This document shows, in pieces, positions 59,236 to 64,000 of a DNA stretch of 64,000 nucleotides (position 1 is its first letter; the number at the start of each line of letters is the position of its first letter). Under the pieces are notes generated by a model that was not told where the DNA came from, did not search any database, and saw only the letters and a list, made by a program, of their open reading frames with translations. The translations under genes and the position numbers were made by a program. Source of the stretch: Eriocheir sinensis (lineage: Eukaryota > Arthropoda > Malacostraca > Decapoda > Varunidae). Where the stretch lies: the NCBI RefSeq assembly GCF_024679095.1, contig NC_066516.1:21201535-21265534 (forward strand), in the 5' to 3' direction.

Positions 59236-59272
<37 letters not shown>
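59033..59272. repeat. Tandem duplicate between (CT)n arrays
   Basis: CGCAAACACACAAAAATAAC, then ACCCCATAATCCTTTTACAT and GATTATAATAA occur identically at 59,064-59,118 and 59,184-59,238. Each is preceded and followed by (CT)n of different length. Confidence 0.96.
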
Positions 59273-59345
59273 AATATATATATGTCCCTCACAGAATCCC
59301 TATAAATAATTAGTATAATCCTCCAATTCTGTTAGGCACCACCAC

Positions 59346-59346
<1 letters not shown>

Positions 59347-59393
<47 letters not shown>
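59347..59393. repeat. (CA)n microsatellite
   Basis: About 23 CA units. Confidence 0.97.
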
Positions 59394-59394
<1 letters not shown>

Positions 59395-59468
59395 TCCCCC
59401 GCGCGAGGTCAATACGCCTCCACAAGGTAACGCCTTTCTACCTGTACGAGAGGAGAGGTCACTGTACT

Positions 59469-59636
<168 letters not shown>

Positions 59637-59714
59637 TCATCCCTCGAGCCCTTTAGAAAACGTAAAAATAGAAGGAGAATGAGTAAGAAGAAGAGGAGAA
59701 GGATTTGAATGAAT

Positions 59715-60170
59715 AGAGGAGGGGGAGGAGGAGGAGGAGGAGGAGGAGGAGGAGGAGGAGGAGGAGGAGGAATAAAGAAGTGGGAGAAGAAGAAATACAG
59801 AAGAAAGAAGAGTAAGCAGAAGAATGGGAAAACTAAAGAGGAAGAAAATAAATAAAAGAAGAGGAAGAGAAGAGGGAATAAAAGGAGTAGGCAGAAGAGA
59901 AGAAGAGGAGAAGAGGGGAAGAGGGGGAAGAGGAAGAGGGGGAGAGGGTCATTGGTCTAACTCAAACCAACATTACTCAAGATCCTGAACAGCGTCGGCG
60001 ATTGTTTTATGAAAGTGAAATCCCAACGAGGGGGAGAGAGGGAGGAGGGAGGAGGAGGAGAGAAGCAGCGACGGGAGGAGGAGGAGAGAGGCAGCGACGG
60101 GAGGAGGAGAAGGCGGAGGCGGGTGAAGGAGGAGGAGGGGGCGGAGGAGTAGGGGGAAGAGGAGGAGGTC
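59715..60170. repeat. GGA-rich purine region
   Basis: (GGA) at 59,722-59,771, then irregular GAAGAAGAGG. AGGCAGCGACGGGAGGAGGA duplicated at about 60,064 and 60,090. Confidence 0.88.
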
Positions 60171-60296
60171 GGCCTAGTTTTATTCAAAGGAAGGAAAAGA
60201 AGACACGAGTGTTCGGAGATAATGTTGGTAAGGTCGCGAGGACAGTGACCTAGATAGCCAGTCGTGTACGCTCGTGTGCACGCCATAACTCCGCCT

Positions 60297-60304
60297 TTGT
60301 GTGT

Positions 60305-60398
<94 letters not shown>
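60297..60398. repeat. (GT)n microsatellite
   Basis: About 50 GT units with one A interruption. Confidence 0.98.
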
Positions 60399-60399
<1 letters not shown>

Positions 60400-60452
60400 G
60401 TTGAGTGATGGCAGGTGAATGATCGCAGGTGTGCAGAAGACAGCTGTGTGTT

Positions 60453-60454
<2 letters not shown>

Positions 60455-60496
<42 letters not shown>

Positions 60497-60525
60497 TGTG
60501 TTTGTGTGTGTGTGTGTGTGTGTGT
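60455..60525. repeat. (GT)n microsatellite
   Basis: About 34 GT units with three T interruptions. Confidence 0.97.
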
Positions 60526-60583
60526 CAAGGGGAGAGCGTGTGTAAGGATGACAGACCCGTTACACATGCGAGAATAAATAATG

Positions 60584-60585
<2 letters not shown>

Positions 60586-60628
<43 letters not shown>
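60586..60628. repeat. (CA)n microsatellite
   Basis: About 21 CA units. Confidence 0.97.
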
Positions 60629-60629
<1 letters not shown>

Positions 60630-60679
60630 CGCGGAGCCATTGCACTCATGACAACTGAGGGCAGGAAACAAGCACGCAA

Positions 60680-60683
<4 letters not shown>

Positions 60684-60756
<73 letters not shown>
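60684..60756. repeat. (GA)n microsatellite
   Basis: About 36 GA units with one C interruption. Confidence 0.98.
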
Positions 60757-60758
<2 letters not shown>

Positions 60759-61130
60759 AGAAGGACAAAGAGAGCGAGGTTGAGAGAGAGGAGCCAGAGA
60801 GAGACAGTTCGGGAGGGTCGCACGCGTAGCAAAGGAAGAGGGCGAGGGATAGTGAGTGACGTGAATGGGGGTATGGGGAGAGGGAAGGGGAGAGGGGAGG
60901 GAGGGGGGGGGAGGGGGGGGGCACTCTAACCCAAATTTCATATCCCGTAATTACTGCGTGACGAATTGAGTGCGAGGAGTGAGGCAGGACAGAAGGGAGG
61001 GAGGGAGGGAGGGAGAGGGAGAGAAGAAGAGTGGGGAGAGGGACAGAGGAAGGATAGAGGGGAGGAGGTGAGGGGAAGGGGGTGAAAACGGGGGAAGGAG
61101 GGACGGGAGAGTGTGCTGATTGGAAGAAAA

Positions 61131-61251
<121 letters not shown>

Positions 61252-61379
61252 AGGGTTTGTGAGCGAGGCGTGGCGAGGGTCGGGTGAATGACCTATAGGG
61301 GCCAAGTGGAACGGAAGGAAGAGAGGAAGGAAAGGAAAGAGGGAAGAGAGACGGAAGGAAGGGAAGAGGAAGGAAGGCG

Positions 61380-63260
61380 AGCAACGGCAGAGGGTGAGGT
61401 GAAACATGAGAGCGTGGACGGAAAGTGACGCAAGACGGTAAAGAAAGCAACAGGGTGAAGAAAGAAACGGAAAGACGAAAGAAAGACGGAAGGAAGAAGG
61501 AATAATAAGAGATAGACAGACAAGCAACTGAGTGAGGTGAAACAGTGACCCATGACAACAAAGAAATAAATATATATACAGCGAAGGAAGGAAAGGAGAG
61601 AGGAAGGAATGACGAAAGGAAAGGCGTTATAAGAGGTAGACAGACAAGCAACTGAGTGAGGTGAAAGACTGACCCATGACAACAAAGAAAGAAATATATA
61701 TACAGCGAAGGAAGGAAAGGAGAGAGGAAGGAATGACGAAAGGAAAGGCGTTATAAGAGGTAGACAGACAAGCAACTGGGTGAGGTGAAAGACTGACCCA
61801 TGACAACAAAGAAAGAAATATATATACAGCGAAGGAAGGAAAGGAAGGAATGACGAAAGGAAAGGAGTTATAAGAGATAGACAGACAAGCAACTAGGTGA
61901 GGTAAAATATAAAAACTGACATATGACAACAAAGAAAAGAACATACATACAACGGAGGAAGGAAAAGAGAGGAAACAAAGACGGAAGGAAGAAGGGAGGA
62001 AGAGAGAAAGACAAACGGCATTGCACGGGTTGAAGCGATGATTAGTGAGCCGAGACAACAAAGAAACAATATATATATTAATTGTAGGAAGGAAGGGGAG
62101 AGGAAACGAAGACGGAAGGAAGGAAGAAAGAATGAAGGAAGACAAATGAGAGTGCAATGCCGAGGTGAATATTAGACTGACGCAAAAAAAACAAAGATAA
62201 AAGAAATAGATACGGTGTAGGAAATATGAGAGAGGAAAGGAAGGCGGAAGAAAGAAAGGAGGAAAGAGGAAGACAGGCAGTAAGGTGAGATGAAATATTA
62301 AGGTGTGACGGAAGACCTCAAATGGCGAAAGAGTTAATGAAGAAATGGAAGAAAGAGAGTCAAAGGGAACGGGAGGAGGAAAGGAGGAGAGAGAAGACAG
62401 GCAGCAAGGTGAAGTGATATATTAGAAGTGAGGCAGGATAACCAAATGCACCCAAAAATAATGAAGAAAGAGAAGAAGGAGAGGAAAGGAAGACAAGCCG
62501 TGAGTTGAAACATTAAAGTGAAGCAGGACAACAAAGAAGAAAAAAAACATAACGAGGTAAGGAAATAAAGAGAGGAAAGGAAGGATGACGAGAGGAAGAA
62601 AGAGAGAGGGAAACATTACAAGTGAACCAAGAAATAATTAATGAAGAAAGGTGAAGAAACAAAGGAGAGGAAGACGGGAGAAAGAAGCGAGGGAAGAGGA
62701 TGACAGGTAACAAGGAGAACTGAAACATTAGAAGTGACGCCAAGACACCAAAGAGCAAACTAATTAATGAAGAAAATAAAATAAACAAAGGATAGGAAGA
62801 CAAAAGGAAGAGAAGAAGGAAGAAAGAAAGATAGGCAGCAAGGTGAGGTGAAACACTAATTTAAAGAGACGCAATTAAGACAGTAGAGAGCAAAGCAATT
62901 AATGAAGAAAGGGACATCAAGGAAAGGAACACAGAAGGAAGAAAGGAAGACGAAAGAAAGACAGGCAAGAAGGTGAGGCGAAACTAATTTAAAAGAGACG
63001 CAAGACAGCAGAGAGAAAAATAATTAATGAAAAAAGGGAAATAAGTAAAAGGAAAGAAAGACGGACAGAAGAAACAAGGAAACAGAGGAAAACATACGCC
63101 AGAGCACATTAGAAGGTAAGGCGTCAACGGAGCAAAATTATTAACGAAGAGAAACAAAGAAAGGAAAGAAGACGGGAGGAAGGACGACATGAGGAGGAAA
63201 AAAAACAGAGGGAAACAAACAGCCGTCAGTGCATGGGTGAAATGAAACAAGCAGTGAAGC
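61380..63260. repeat. Purine-rich satellite, about 120-bp period
   Basis: GAGGTAGACAGACAAGCAACTG recurs with GACAGACAAG at 61,515, 61,639, 61,763 and 61,880, with ATGACAACAAAGAAAGAAAT and GCGAAGGAAGGAAAGGA between. Further units continue to 63,260, increasingly diverged (GACAGGCAGCAAGGTGAGG, ATTAATGAAGAAA). About 15 units in total. Minus-strand Leu/Ser/Phe frames are repeat translations. Confidence 0.88.
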
Positions 63261-63264
63261 AAGA

Positions 63265-63560
63265 CAGCACTAGAAAAAATACATAAACAAGCTTGATTGA
63301 GGTTACGTGGCTCAGAACAAATCTCTGCACAATTTTTCCCGCTTTCATTTTATCACCTTTACTTTTTTTTATGGGTTACGACAGCAAGGAAAGCATATGA
63401 CGGCAATGTGTTAGCGTGTTGCAAGGTGAGGTCAATGAATCACCTGTCAATTTGCGGCAGGTGAACGGACAGGGAAGGTCAGGCGGGGATCGAACCTGGG
63501 GCGGCGGGAACACGGGACACCGAATGCAGGTAAACTTGACATAGGGAAACAGGTGAGAAG
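63265..63560. other. Unique sequence, no gene recognised
   Basis: Complex sequence. GGGGATCGAACCTGGG at 63,485 resembles an inverted tRNA B box but has no partner A box or cloverleaf. Confidence 0.4.
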
Positions 63561-63563
63561 ATT

Positions 63564-63776
<213 letters not shown>

Positions 63777-64000
63777 TGAAGGAAAAAGATTGCAAGGAAA
63801 ATAAAGAAAGGAAGATGCAGAAGAAGACGGTAAATATAAAAAAAAAGAAGAGGAAAAATGAGAGGTGAAGAAACAAAGCAAGAGAAGAAGAGAAACTAAA
63901 AGAGGTAAAGAGAGAAAGAAAAAAGAAAGAAAGAAAAAAGGAAAAGGAAGAAAAATGAAGATAAAAAGGTAAGACGCAAATGAAAATAAAGAAAATAAGA

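Noticed and set aside
63480..63505. Inverted tRNA B-box-like sequence (GGGGATCGAACCTGGG)
   Set aside because: No A box, acceptor stem or cloverleaf on either strand at the right distance. At best a degenerate SINE head.

Overview
The window is eukaryotic, most probably from a decapod crustacean (crab or shrimp type). The evidence is an extreme load of long, pure microsatellites, mainly (GA)n, (CA)n, (AT)n and (AAT)n; degenerate 90-140 bp satellites; 5'-truncated non-LTR retrotransposon 3' ends with GTTCTTAT-type tails, of a kind I recall from decapod genomes; GT-AG type exon borders; and no operons, Shine-Dalgarno sites or long prokaryote-like genes. Species assignment is inference. Most long open frames here are translations of simple repeats (poly Ser-Leu, Arg-Glu, Cys-Val, His-Thr, Tyr-Ile) and are not annotated as genes.

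The only convincing gene-like locus is a tandem pair at 19.7-23.1 kb on the + strand. Each copy encodes a small secreted precursor with a 22-residue signal peptide, a short mature segment and an RQRR furin-type site. This is followed in a second frame by 53-residue, N-glycosylation-sequon-rich repeats. A conserved candidate intron (179 bp in copy 1, 177 bp in copy 2) would fuse the two frames in both copies. Copy 1 lacks the C-terminus: its sequence jumps at a CCG trinucleotide to a segment that lies 3,305 bp further on in the copy 2 unit, as expected for a deletion. Between the copies the flanks and the distal frame are nearly identical. The first 177 coding bases, however, differ at 18 positions, 14 of them amino-acid changing. 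This focal divergence is the most interesting signal in the window. A separate 243-bp symmetric candidate exon (18,192-18,434) lies just upstream.

Layout: 0-3.2 kb, a 97-bp satellite, a 12-bp minisatellite, a solitary copy of a dispersed coding-like repeat and a 28-bp G-rich minisatellite. 3.4 kb, a poly-A-tailed SINE-like element with an inverted relative at 50.6 kb. 4-9 kb, purine-rich and simple repeats. 9.9-11.1 kb and 13.2-14.2 kb, two related satellites. 18.9-19.5 kb, a 22-bp purine minisatellite. 19.7-23.1 kb, the gene pair. 23.2-24.1 kb, a degenerate satellite. 24.6-25.1 kb and 29.0-29.4 kb, LINE 3' fragments. 30.3-31.1 kb, a seven-unit 102-bp array that stays open in frame, with relatives at 1.9 and 37.1 kb. 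31-61 kb, mainly microsatellites with short local duplications. 61.4-63.3 kb, a purine-rich satellite of about 120 bp period. No tRNA, rRNA, CRISPR array or complete transposon could be supported.
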